Assembly: GCA_963556255.1 (NCBI GenBank)
Contig: OY744614.1
Span: 36,204,659-36,268,658 of the forward strand
DNA from: Allolobophora icterica
Taxonomy: Eukaryota; Annelida; Clitellata; Crassiclitellata; Lumbricidae
Length of the DNA stretch: 64,000 nucleotides
Direction of reading: 5' to 3'
The notes beneath the pieces are model-generated. The model was not told the origin of the DNA. It did no database searches and was given only the letters and a program-made list of their open reading frames with translations. This document shows positions 23,330 to 45,975 of this stretch, one piece after another. How positions within the stretch are numbered: position 1 is the stretch's first letter; each line of letters begins with the position of its first letter. Position numbers and translations under genes: made by a program.

Positions 23330-23563
23330 AATGAAGTTTTTGCATAGAATAGCATTTAATTTACCTATTCAGAATACTATTCATGAACACAGAACACGTG
23401 ACAACTTTAAAAATAAATAATGGTCAAGGACTTACTTAAATAATTAAGTGTTTTAGCATCGAAAACCGTGTTGGGAACGTGGAAATAATCAAGAGATTAT
23501 TATTTTTAAATATTGGCAAACTCCGGGGGCAAATGCCGCCTGTATCCCCCTCTGGACGCCCAC
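23330..23563 (-). mobile_element. MITE of the CATGGGCGTCC family, truncated copy 3
   Basis: Contains ATTCATGAACACAGAACACG, AAAATAAATAATGGTCAAGG and ends CTCTGGACGCCCACG, matching the reverse complement or interior of 9379-9642. The opposite terminus was not found, so it is incomplete or heavily diverged. Confidence 0.6.
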
Positions 23564-24035
23564 GTCGTTTGCATCCCAGTATTAAAGTAAGTATGACGTC
23601 AGCGGCCCTTGCAGCTGTCGATATAATTAAGAAATGGACACTACTCGCAGCCTCGGAGTAATTGTTCGTGGAAACAGTTAATTAATTTTTGGATAGTTCC
23701 ATCGAAGACGAATATGCGCCTCTCAGCGGACAATACGTTGTTGATCTATTGTACAGAAAGACAAAACGTACTCGTGACTCGTCCATGCATAAACTACGTA
23801 AGATGTCACTATCAAGTAGGTCTTGGCAAAGCTCTGATGACCTCCCAGATGCAGTGGAGTGCCATGACATGACTCAGTGACTACTACTGACCCGGATTGT
23901 GTTTGTTCCTCTGGTGCTTCTGTGGCGTATCGTGTGTAATTTCTGCCACAGGCTGGGACGCACGTTCTGTTGCTATTAATAGGTATTACTAGTCGATATT
24001 GAAGACTTTAATACGCCCGAAGGCAGAAAGAACAA
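23564..24035. other. Host sequence left of the TTAA transposon
   Basis: Two short open frames (23479-23661, 23689-23880) lack recognisable motifs. Probably non-coding. Confidence 0.35.
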
Positions 24036-24039
24036 TTAA

Positions 24040-24297
24040 AGCCCTAGGTTTTAGGTTTGGCGGTTTCCCTCGTAGAATGAAGTGACCAACGACTGTAGGC
24101 GGTTCAAGTAAGCATCTGTCGGCCAATGGGCGTTGATTTCATTTTGGTTTACACATCTTACAAGCATAGGCTGCTGAATTTAATTATATGCATAGCCTAG
24201 GCAACATCGTCCGCTTTGTGGAATGGAGGCGAGGCGCAGGGACGGTCGGTCGATCGGTGGTAGCCCCCACCCTAGGCCCTTCACCCTCCCTCTGGCC
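24040..24297 (+). repeat. Left terminal inverted repeat (258 bp)
   Basis: Identical by eye to the reverse complement of 28975-29232. Homology resumes after about 77 left-specific bases at 24380-24423 (GATCAATTGACCACTTGTAT, then ATAACCGAGCT), so the original repeat was about 300 bp. Confidence 0.95.
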
Positions 24298-24615
24298 CTC
24301 TAGCGGTCGGACGGATGGATGGAGATGCATCGCTAGGGCAGACTAGACCCGACAGGGCATACCCCGTACAGGCCCTACCTCGATCAATTGACCACTTGTA
24401 TATATATAACCGAGCTGTGGGTCGACTAATTTGTGTATACGAAAGCCAGGTAAGCTGGCTAGAGGTCATACCTGTACTTCTAGAATGTATACAAGTTGTT
24501 CCAATTATCCAAATTTACCCCCCCATACACTCATATTACTATGGAGTTCATTGCTATGAAGATACTTACAGGGTTGAGAAACAAGTCTGTAGTTTCTATA
24601 TGCGATTAGATTGCC

Positions 24616-24731
24616 ATGAACAAATACGAACTTACTATTGTGGTAGATGGCGATCAAGAGGAAGCCATACGGGCATTTTTTGCTCACAACAACTGGAATT
24701 TTGAAAAAATTGGTAATTATGAAGACGATGC

Positions 24732-24777
<46 letters not shown>

Positions 24778-25685
24778 TGAAATTGTATAAATTGTTTTGT
24801 GTGGTGAACCCTGTACAAGTAGGCCCTATTGTTCTTCAGGTAGCGCTATACGTGCGCAAATAAGATTGAACTAAGATTTATAAATATTAAATTAAATTGC
24901 ATTTATTATCCTTGCAAATATTTAGCTCAAACCATGCTATAGAAATACATAGTAATAATAACATCAGCAATGTTAGTATAATGACAACTGATGTGAACAG
25001 CAGTAACAGCAGTAATGATAATAAATGGCCAATTAAAAATGTAATTATTAAAATTACCATGATTATTATTATTACGATATGTAATAAGACAATAAACATA
25101 TGCATAACCCAGCTAAGCTGTCGTTCAAGTCAAGTCGAAAGAGCTAATTGTATGTTGATGACATTATAAATATATCTCCAACCAATCGAAACTGCCTTTG
25201 TTCCAATTGCAGAGTTGGAACCACCAAAGAGAAGAAAATCTTGTATGGATGCCGCTTCGAAGGAGGTCTTGGTCGCGTCCAATGGAAATAGTACAGAGTC
25301 AGAAATTGAGGCTCAAAACAGTCATGACATTCAAGTGTCAGCTGATCATTTGCAGCTGCAGGGTGAAAATCATCAATCGGAAGGCGCCTGTCCTCTTTGT
25401 TTTCTCTCTCCGTGCGTGGGTTCTGCATCTCCAGGTTGGCTTGGCGGAGGACAAGCAGCGCATGCAGCTAACAGTCCAATACGAAGAGTAATTTATGGAA
25501 AATATTGGAAGATCATTTGCAACTTGGGTGGGTGGACGAGCCCATTATATCTGGCCAAGAAACTAACGGAATCGAACGGTGTACTTCACATGCGGGAAAT
25601 AATGCCAGATTGCGTAGTGCGAAAAGTGAGATCGTTGTATCCGAATCCAACAGGCACGCCTTACATGGGCCACAAGTGGGAGTAA
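24616..25685 (+). CDS. Transposon-encoded accessory protein, two exons, P2X7-ballast-like C-terminus (uncertain)
   Basis: Exons 24616-24712 and 25213-25685 (stop included) join in frame into 189 aa. The donor is ATTG|GTAATT and the acceptor AATTGCAG|AGTTGG. An in-frame TAG nine bases upstream of the ATG fixes the start. The N-terminus (MNKYELTIVVDGDQEE) is short and unrecognised, followed by a basic PPKRRK stretch at about 36-41 that could be a nuclear localisation signal. The middle has CPLCFLSPCV and WLGGGQ; the C-terminus reads REIMPDCVVRKVRSLYPNP then YMGHKWE. I recall this type (LYPNP..PYMGHKW ending) as recurrent uncharacterised proteins of invertebrate transposons. The C-terminal pattern (acidic/basic, then P.C....R..(F/Y)P.P) loosely resembles the P2X7 cytosolic ballast domain. 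It has no membrane segment, so it is not a channel. Its role in transposition is unknown. A reading starting within exon 2 only cannot be excluded. Confidence 0.7.
24732..24776. repeat. (TA)n microsatellite in the intron of the accessory gene
   Basis: About 22 TA units, 19 bp after the donor site. Confidence 0.95.
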
Positions 25686-25842
25686 CATTGATACTTTGGA
25701 TAATTCGCCGGACTTTGTTTAGACAGAGAGATTTTTATTGTACACTTACTTTCTGACATAAAGCAGAATTTTATCGATTGTGAGCTGCTTATGTACACCT
25801 GTCATAGCTATGATTCAATGTAACATAACATTCCCCCATTTT

Positions 25843-25922
25843 AAATTTATATAGCGCCTCTTCAAGATTCCTACTCAGAGGTGGATTTAAACCTGAATTG
25901 CCCTCAATTGCTCGGCGCCACA
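25843..25922 (-). repeat. Dispersed repeat D fragment nested in the transposon
   Basis: TTATATAGCGCCTCTTCAAG and CCTACTCAGAGGTG, then CTCGGCGCCACACG, as in the repeat at 37025-37140. Confidence 0.7.
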
Positions 25923-26605
25923 CGAAAACCACGTTACGGAGACTAGGTTTTTCATAAGTGCTATGTCAAATCAATTTTGCAATGGCCACAGTCCCTTGTC
26001 CGTTCAATCTTCTTTTTTTCTTGCTTGGATTAGGACCTCGTTGAGGGGGGGTAAGCCACAGATTCATTTTTATACAGATTGGAGCATCTTGTTACAGATC
26101 GGATGCCCTTCGTGGCATCAACCACAGTTTTCCGCTGTGGACCTAGTCTTGGTGATGAACACATGCCCGCTAGGCAGAGGGTCATCAGGCTTATTTAAAT
26201 TGAGTCATGTGCTCCCATGTCACAAGGCTGTTATTGGATATTTGCAGCTTTTAGTTGTCAAGCAAAATGCCACTCTTTTTCTACAGTGTGCCCTACTAGC
26301 CTTGCCGCTGTTGGTCCGCGACTGCTTATTCGTCAGATATAACCCTGCTTATTTCGCAGCTGACCTCTATTTCTAGAGGTCGTTCCACTATCCGCCACCT
26401 GTGGACGCGTGTGATAGCAGTCAGCTCTGCCACACATCAGCTCTGCCACACATCTCTCTGTCCTATGCCAGGCCAAAATCCGGGGAGGTCAAGCAGAGTA
26501 GACAGCAGAATGCTAAGGTGGTTATGTGTAATGACGGTTGATGGTTATGTAGCACTGATATGTTTGATTTTAGTGTATCATACAATATTGTCACAGCTCT
26601 TACGG
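25923..26605. other. Region between the two convergent transposon genes
   Basis: No supported gene. On the minus strand, GAAGGGCATCCGATCTGTAA (26094-26113) resembles the 3' signature GAAGGGCATCCGGC.. found in RTE-type retroelements and their SINEs in many invertebrates. A 14-17 bp direct repeat CAGCTCTGCCACACATC lies at 26421-26453. Plus-strand frames at 25963-26376 and 26411-26641 lack motifs. Confidence 0.4.
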
Positions 26606-28489
26606 TTATTCTACTGTGTAGGGTGCATTGCTTTCATTTGAAAAGCTCTCACTGTCTCCTAATTGGTCGTCATCGGATTCGTCCGAAGAGATTTCACTCT
26701 GGCAGGTCTCCTTATCTGCAGAAGTTTCTGTCACAGACTCCGATATTGCTTTAGATGCTGACCACACGGCAATGTACAAATTCCAAATGTTCTCAACAAA
26801 TACGTAGGTCTTGCGCCGATACACTTTTTTCCCGATTTGGCGACGTGGGTTTTTCGAACGAACAGTCGTGCATATAGACGTGTATGGTCTGTCGACGTGT
26901 TCGTTCCAGTCCAAGACAGCCAGATTGCTCCGCAGCTCGTACATTAAATTCCCGTAGTGTATCCGTTTATCCAGATAGATCAGACAAACGTTATTAAAAC
27001 TTTCCACATAAAATGTGTCGTGGCCTTTGACATAATCTTCAGCGTGCTTGTACACTACCAACGACCGAAGAAAGTCCTGGAGCATTGTAATTGCAGCCTC
27101 ATTTGAAACAATTCGAACTTCAATCATATGCCCCGGCTCTTTGCAGTGGGAAGTTTCATGGCACTTGCTGTGGTTGTTCTGAAAATGAGGGATGCATGAT
27201 TCTATGAGCTTACGCAGGGTTTGGGCATCTCCATTGCAATTGTCCATACACCAATAGACGTGGTTTCGAATGGCAGCACCCTTGTCAGAAAGCTCGGGAT
27301 GCCATGTTTTTCCAATGTTTTTTTGTGCTCCTTGCCCAATTTTTTTCACCCCGGCTGTTATAGGACGGGTGCAGTGCCAGCGGTCATTGGAATTCCTGGC
27401 TTGCTTCCTCTCACGTAGGCGCTTGTTGATTGTCATGTTTCGATCATGCACATGATGGGCAACTTTAATGTTGCTGAGATCCAGGCTCTCGTACATCCTG
27501 TCGAATCCCACTGCCTCGTGACGCTGTGAACAGTTATCATCATTCCCGTTAATGTGTTGAATATCAACGACTTTGTGAGTTTTCAACCCGATAGCAACAT
27601 GGTCGGTGTGATAACTATTTCGTCTACAATGATGTCGTGCGTCAGTCATTATAGAGATAGCTCCATCAGGCGACAGTGAAGACTCCTGCGCTCTAGCGCC
27701 AAATATAGATTGCTTTCGCAGGTTCTCAGAAATGGCACTAAATGTAACCATATTCCTCCTGCGGAAAAGGTCTGACAATAGTCCAAACCGACTGAAGTCG
27801 CTAAAGCGCTCGTACTGTATGGGTGTCATACCAGAGGCCAGGTAGCTCAACATCACTCGGTGGTTGACTTCAAATTCCTTCCGCTCGCTGTCTATTGTGG
27901 ATGAGGAACTCCACTGAAAGGAGTGTTTTTTCGCACACTCCATATCCACCGACAGCACATGACCACTGTGTGTCCATGACTTCACTGAATACGGCGTCAC
28001 ACATGTGGATGAATGTTGTGAGATTGTGTCGATCAACTGGGCAATGCTGGAGCACTGCCCAACAAAATTCTCATGTGCAGTCTCCAAAGCTGTTGCTGGA
28101 GCTGCTGATATTGCTGCTGTGACAGATGCTGGATCAGTCAGTGAAGTTGATTCACTTACTTCTTCCGTGACTGAAGACATCGTGAGTGTCTGCTGCGGAT
28201 GTTGAGTTGCAGAAGAGAGCTTATTGGTGTCAACATCCATTATGACTTTCACCAGAACTTCTCTCAAACTTTTTACTCCCAACGCCAAGCGAATGTCCTC
28301 ACATTTTTGCTCAAATTTAAGTTTATCACTGTCGGTTGTAAAAGTTAATTCAAAATGTTTCCTTACAGAAACGTAAGGGTAGCTATAACTCTTGGTAGAT
28401 CCATCAGACAACCGTTTTTTAAATGTTCGCATGTTGCCAACTGCAACACCTGAAGTCGGTGTCGTTGGTACAGCGTAGTCTCCATCCAT
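26606..28489 (-). CDS. Kolobok-like DDE transposase, intact, 627 aa
   Basis: Would bind the terminal repeats and catalyse cut-and-paste transposition into TTAA. Residues fitting a catalytic triad: D283 (MTDARHH), D349 (HHVHDRN) and E496 (FYVESFNN). Other conserved-looking blocks: HVLSVDMEC..HSFQW (177-193), HQFD-like block RWHCTRPI (370-377), WCMDNC (413-418), a Cys/His-rich insert 432-449 (CIPHFQNNHSKCHETSHC), and YLDKRIHYGNLMYELR with LAVLDWNEHVDR (505-534). The order matches Kolobok-type transposases as I remember them. The usual N-terminal THAP zinc finger was not seen; residues 1-90 form an unrecognised basic domain (MRTFKKRLSDG, VRKHFELTFT). Residues 90-150 are Ser/Thr/Ala-rich linker and 585-627 an acidic tail. 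No frameshift or stop. It converges on the accessory gene. Confidence 0.85.
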   Translation of the reverse strand: MDGDYAVPTTPTSGVAVGNMRTFKKRLSDGSTKSYSYPYVSVRKHFELTFTTDSDKLKFEQKCEDIRLALGVKSLREVLVKVIMDVDTNKLSSATQHPQQTLTMSSVTEEVSESTSLTDPASVTAAISAAPATALETAHENFVGQCSSIAQLIDTISQHSSTCVTPYSVKSWTHSGHVLSVDMECAKKHSFQWSSSSTIDSERKEFEVNHRVMLSYLASGMTPIQYERFSDFSRFGLLSDLFRRRNMVTFSAISENLRKQSIFGARAQESSLSPDGAISIMTDARHHCRRNSYHTDHVAIGLKTHKVVDIQHINGNDDNCSQRHEAVGFDRMYESLDLSNIKVAHHVHDRNMTINKRLRERKQARNSNDRWHCTRPITAGVKKIGQGAQKNIGKTWHPELSDKGAAIRNHVYWCMDNCNGDAQTLRKLIESCIPHFQNNHSKCHETSHCKEPGHMIEVRIVSNEAAITMLQDFLRSLVVYKHAEDYVKGHDTFYVESFNNVCLIYLDKRIHYGNLMYELRSNLAVLDWNEHVDRPYTSICTTVRSKNPRRQIGKKVYRRKTYVFVENIWNLYIAVWSASKAISESVTETSADKETCQSEISSDESDDDQLGDSESFSNESNAPYTVE

Positions 28490-28974
28490 CTTTGGAAATA
28501 GTTCGATATAATGATACTAATATATGTCCACTAACGAAATACAATGTTATACTACTATAAGGTCCACTACTGAAATAAGATAATAATATAATATACAGAC
28601 ACGAGATATAAGCTGTATCGACTATGCGATTTAAAATGGCTATGAAGTGAAGAAATTACGAAGCTCAACTCTGCTGCAGCGAAATTCAAACTAGAATGAG
28701 TACTGCAAACCAAGACTCAATTGTGAAAGGACATTTCCTAAGTTCATTTCCTAAGTTCATTAGCATAATTTGGCATGTGACCTAGTCTCTCTTCCTTAGG
28801 CTGTATATTAGCATCTGATACTGGTGCAAATTCTTAGAATATGAAATACAGCTTATTGTCTTTAGTGTTCCGGGTATAATAAGGCAACGGTGACAGCATC
28901 AACAGCTGGCATTTATATACAGGTTTACGACCCAAAGCTCGGTTATATATACAAGTGGTCAATTGATCGGGGTA
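28490..28974. promoter_or_regulatory. Putative promoter region of the transposase inside the right end
   Basis: 485 bp between the transposase start and the right inverted repeat. A tandem AGTTCATTTCCTAAGTTCAT lies at 28739-28759. The inner continuation of the inverted repeat (28927-28970) includes TTATATATACAAG. No promoter element can be assigned with certainty; the role is inferred from position. Confidence 0.35.
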
Positions 28975-29232
28975 GGCCAGAGGGAGGGTGAAGGGCCTAG
29001 GGTGGGGGCTACCACCGATCGACCGACCGTCCCTGCGCCTCGCCTCCATTCCACAAAGCGGACGATGTTGCCTAGGCTATGCATATAATTAAATTCAGCA
29101 GCCTATGCTTGTAAGATGTGTAAACCAAAATGAAATCAACGCCCATTGGCCGACAGATGCTTACTTGAACCGCCTACAGTCGTTGGTCACTTCATTCTAC
29201 GAGGGAAACCGCCAAACCTAAAACCTAGGGCT
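28975..29232 (-). repeat. Right terminal inverted repeat (258 bp)
   Basis: Reverse complement of 24040-24297 with no difference seen. TTAA follows at 29233-29236. Confidence 0.95.
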
Positions 29233-29281
29233 TTAAGTCAAATTACACAGTAGTAAAACATACAGGCTGCATAAACCGAAT

Positions 29282-29373
29282 TTCAAACGCACAAACTATG
29301 AAAATTAAACACAACCTCGAAAGCACAAACTACGAAAATTAAACATAATTTCAAATGCACAAACTAAGAAAAT
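29282..29373. repeat. 36-bp tandem repeat, 2.5 copies
   Basis: Unit around GCACAAACTAYGAAAATTAA followed by ACAYAAYYTCRAA. Confidence 0.75.
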
Positions 29374-30289
29374 GATCGTAAATGGCAGCTGTGAGACTAT
29401 ATTTGCTATTCAAAATGACAGCGAGTTCAGAATCATAAAGGAAATGCTCTCCAAAGTAACACCATAAAATATTTTGAAGAAGGTTAGATGTTGAACGAGC
29501 TATTCGCCAATAGAACATCATGCGATATTTATGGCAACCACCGGCTGATGCCTTGAACATTGTTAAAGCGGCTTTATAGTTCCTAGATTAGATTGTAGCA
29601 GATAAGATCAGATTATATTAGATTTGATTAGACTGTGGCTGTCGGTTGTAAAAAAGTCATTGTCTCCTGAAAAAATCGACAAAAGTGCTATAGACTTAGT
29701 TTCGGCTTTAGCTTATCCTTCTTTCTGAAAAAGGATCTTCATGTCGTAGGCGTTTCGGCGACAGTAGTGTCTCCTGCTTCCAGACATTCCTTTCGATGAT
29801 CCCCAGCCGTCCTTTGGGACACTTAAGACCCGTTTCAGCCAGCGAAGGATCAAACCTGGGATAAACTGATCCCTGATAACGGATCAGGCATCGAAATAGA
29901 AAGGCGACTAAGACGACAACCCAGGGGTCATAGGTCAACGCAATGGCGATTTGATCGGCGTTTTATCGAACGTAAACGCTGATTGGCTGAACGATGGAGG
30001 TATGACGCATGCGCGACGAGTTAAAGGCGCCCGACTAAGACCTTGCTGCAACATCTTTGTAAACAAGATCGCGACACTTTATGGCGTCAGAACTCTGCAT
30101 CTGATCTTAACAGTTTTCCCCCTTAGCCATTGCTCGTCAACTGGAATTCCGAGTAATAGCAATAAAACATAGATTCGTGACACGTCGAAGAGATCTGCTT
30201 AGGATCTTCAACAGTATCGCCTTCTATACGCTGCTTCAATTACATGGGTACTTTTCCTAATGCGACGATTCTGAACCTGGTACTATTTT
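29374..30289. other. No gene seen
   Basis: Contains a small AGATTAGATT/GATCAGATTATATTAG cluster at 29583-29634. No recognisable coding region. Confidence 0.4.
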
Positions 30290-30580
30290 CTGCGCTGATT
30301 TAGTATCTGGGTAGTGGGTACTATTATATACTTTCTGCACTGATTCAGTAACTGGATACTATTATACTTTCTGCACTGATTCAGTAACTGGGTACTATTG
30401 TACTTTCAGCGCTGATTCAGTACCTGTGTACTATTATACTTTCTGCGCTGAATCAATATCTGAGTACTATTACACTTCCTGCGCTGAATTAGTGTCTGGG
30501 TACTATTATACTTTCTGCGCTGATTTAGTAACTGGGTACTATTACTTTCTGCGCTAATTCAGTAGGCCTAACTGGTTATT
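30290..30580. repeat. 36-bp minisatellite, about 8 copies
   Basis: Unit CTGATTCAGTAACTGGGTAC followed by TATTATACTTTCTGCG, with copy-specific variants and two shortened copies. Confidence 0.93.
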
Positions 30581-30845
30581 ACTACTTTGTCCTCTGTCCT
30601 TCAGTACCACAGTCGCCCCGTACCATGGTAGTACCGATTTTCTGTCGCTTCTCGTCCAATGTATTTACTTATTCATTCATTCGTTCATTCATCGAGAGTT
30701 CCGGGATGATGATGGAAAGCAGGAAGAGTAAAGAAAGACCAAGAACAAGAAGGACGAGAGAACGCGAAAGAAGAGAAAGATTGATATTAATATTATTCGT
30801 GGATGTATGTATGAATAGTCTTCATGAATTCATGTATGTATGTAT

Positions 30846-30857
30846 GAACAGTCATTG

Positions 30858-30897
<40 letters not shown>

Positions 30898-30918
30898 TAT
30901 ATACATCAATGACTGTTC
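30846..30918. repeat. Hairpin: 14-nt arms around a (TA)n core
   Basis: GAACAGTCATTGAT at 30846-30859 and its exact reverse complement at 30905-30918, with AT dinucleotides between. The whole can fold into one long stem. Confidence 0.85.
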
Positions 30919-31371
30919 TCAAAGAAATTAACACATCCAATTATTAAACTCGAGCTGTTTAATTAAGTACCGGTAGCCTTTGTGTTTGAGGAAATCCGCC
31001 ATCAGCAATGCAAACATCAACGATTTTCCTCATCAAATTTTGTCCTCACAGTACATATTAATAATTAAAGTAAAAAAGAGAGCATATATACGGATATAGA
31101 TACCTGCTGTAATTATCAAGTTTCTGAAATAATTTCATTGCCTAATAATTAGTCGTATTTTATTCGGTAAAAAACGTTAAAAAATTCTTATCTCGGTTTT
31201 GTGTGAAAATCAGCTCGCCTACTTAAAATTATTTTCGGAACATTTTTGCTGAAAACGGTTGTCTTATATTCGCGAAAAACAAATATAATTATTTTCAGAT
31301 GATAATAACTTAGTCGTTCTCGCATGTGTTGCGCGATCATTCGCAAAGTATTCGCTTGATGGCGGCACCGT
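30919..31371. other. 3' flank of the coiled-coil gene
   Basis: AT-rich, no open frame of note. Lies downstream of the stop codon of the minus-strand gene and probably holds its 3' UTR. Confidence 0.45.
31159..31164 (-). promoter_or_regulatory. Candidate poly(A) signal AATAAA
   Basis: AATAAA on the minus strand, about 210 nt after the stop at 31372. Chosen only for sequence and distance. Confidence 0.35.
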
Positions 31372-44489
<13,118 letters not shown>

Positions 44490-45124
44490 CAGCCGATCTC
44501 AACTACATCTGTCAAAAGACAAGCAAGGCAATTAAGACAATGAAGCAATTAAGACAATGAAGCGCACTTATTCCTTCGACTAAGAAAATCGGTTGTATGT
44601 GTCCTTTCATTTTTCATTTAATTAAACTTTATTGTTCCCAAGAATAACATGATGCAGTGCAGGGATTGTTTTAACGTGCAATGATGCACAAAATGTGCAG
44701 CGATAAATTGAAAAGTGCATTGATGAAAGGCTGTTTGTGCAGGAAATGTATTGTAATTCATGATTATTTATGATTTTTATTATTGACACCCACTATTGAC
44801 TCGCGATTTCGTGCAGTGATAATTTTTTCTTAAAACATCTCCTGATGCAGTGTATAGATATGTTTCAGGGATACAAAGCGCAGATCCATAAGGGACCGAG
44901 ATCCCGCTTACCAGGGTCACCTAATCAACTAGAAATTGGTTTGAAATGACGATTGATTAACATAAATAGTGTTACAATACTCTAAAACAAAAGAACAATA
45001 AGAACCAGAACAAAATAGCTTAAATAACAAGAACAACAGTTCATTCAGTGCTTTGTACAGTTAAATATGCGCATACAGACTTTTTGAATAGCCCTTTAAA
45101 TAGTCGGTTGTCATAGATCGCTAT
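44490..45124. other. 5' flank of the coiled-coil gene
   Basis: AT-rich, no gene. Short direct repeat CAATTAAGACAATGAAG at 44528-44561. Promoter elements not identifiable with confidence. Confidence 0.4.
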
Positions 45125-45260
45125 CTTGTCATGTGTTATTCTGTCATGTGTTGCCATCGGTCACAGACATATTTCCCCCATTTGTCACGTGTTGACATTT
45201 GTCACGTGTTGCATTTGTCATGTATTGTCATTTGTCATGTGTTGAAATTTGTCGGTTGTT
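45125..45260. repeat. Tandem repeat of TTTGTCACGTGTTGACA, about 17-18 bp
   Basis: Six to seven imperfect copies. Confidence 0.8.
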
Positions 45261-45357
45261 TTATGCTGTGATGTTTTATTATTTGTCATACATTGTTATT
45301 GTCTGATTTCAGTGTTTTGTAATTTTGTTCTGTGAGGTTATTCTAAAGGTGTAAATT

Positions 45358-45510
45358 CTGTCCCTGTCCCTGTACATGTCCCTCTCCCTGTTCCTCTCCT
45401 TGCCCCTCTCCCTGTCACTCTCACTGTCCACCTCCCTGTGCCTCTCCATGTCCTTCTCTGTGTCCCTCTCCCTGTCCCTCTACATCTCGCTGTTCCTCTC
45501 CCTACCATTG
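45358..45510. repeat. Degenerate 6-12 bp repeat CCCTGTCCCTCT
   Basis: Units CTGTCCCTGT, CATGTCCCTCTCC and so on. Open frames are artefacts. Confidence 0.85.
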
Positions 45511-45635
45511 CATCATTGCCTAAATGTATTTTTCTCTTTGTTACCATCTCGCTCATTACGTCTCACTAGTTGATACCACGTGTGTCTTAGATACTAACGC
45601 TATAGAAGTCTGTTTGTATGTTCCTGTACGTGTGT

Positions 45636-45800
45636 CTGTCTGTCTGTCTAGAGGTATGTTTAGTGTGCATGTATTCATTTGTTGTTTGTGTGGGTCTTTG
45701 TGTGTGTGTGTGTGTGTGTCTGTCTGTCTTACTGTATCCGTGTGTGTGTGTCTGTCTGACTGTATCCGTGTGTGCGTGTGTGTGTGTCTGTCTGACTGTA

Positions 45801-45837
<37 letters not shown>

Positions 45838-45975
45838 CTTACTGTATCCGTGTGTGTGTATGTGTCTGTCTTGCTCTAAGCGTGTGTGTGTCTGTCTTAA
45901 TGTATCCGTGTGTCTGTCTGTATCCAAGTGTCTGTCTGTCTTACTGTAGCCTATCCCTCTATATGTGTGTCTGTA
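45636..45975. repeat. (TG)n / (CTGT)n with higher-order TGTATCCGTGTGTG repeat
   Basis: Several copies of TCTGTCTGACTGTATCCGTG separated by variable TG runs. Confidence 0.92.

Larger units (their letters stand above)
24036..29236. mobile_element. Complete Kolobok-like DNA transposon with TTAA target duplication
   Basis: The element proper is 24040-29232 (5,193 bp). It starts AGCCCTAGGTTTTAGG and ends CCTAAAACCTAGGGCT, flanked by TTAA at 24036-24039 and 29233-29236. Both termini are 258-bp inverted repeats that I read as identical base for base. Inside are a plus-strand two-exon gene (24616-25685) and a minus-strand 627-codon transposase (26606-28489), arranged tail to tail. TTAA duplication plus this transposase type is the signature of the Kolobok superfamily (piggyBac also uses TTAA but has an unrelated transposase and CCC.. 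ends). Identical long TIRs and an uninterrupted transposase suggest a young insertion that may still be mobile. Nested SINE fragments at 25843-25922 and about 26040-26150 and a (TA)n run at 24732-24776 sit in non-coding parts. Confidence 0.92.

Noticed and set aside
25213..25685. A P2X receptor gene
   Set aside because: No transmembrane segments or extracellular P2X domain; only a faint resemblance to the cytosolic C-terminal domain, inside a transposon.
25963..26376. 137-codon plus-strand frame between the two transposon genes
   Set aside because: Overlaps an RTE/SINE-like 3' signature on the other strand and has no recognisable motif.
24036..29236. piggyBac element, suggested by the TTAA duplication
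   Set aside because: The termini do not start CCC/CCY and the transposase blocks match Kolobok-type proteins as remembered, not the piggyBac DDD enzyme.
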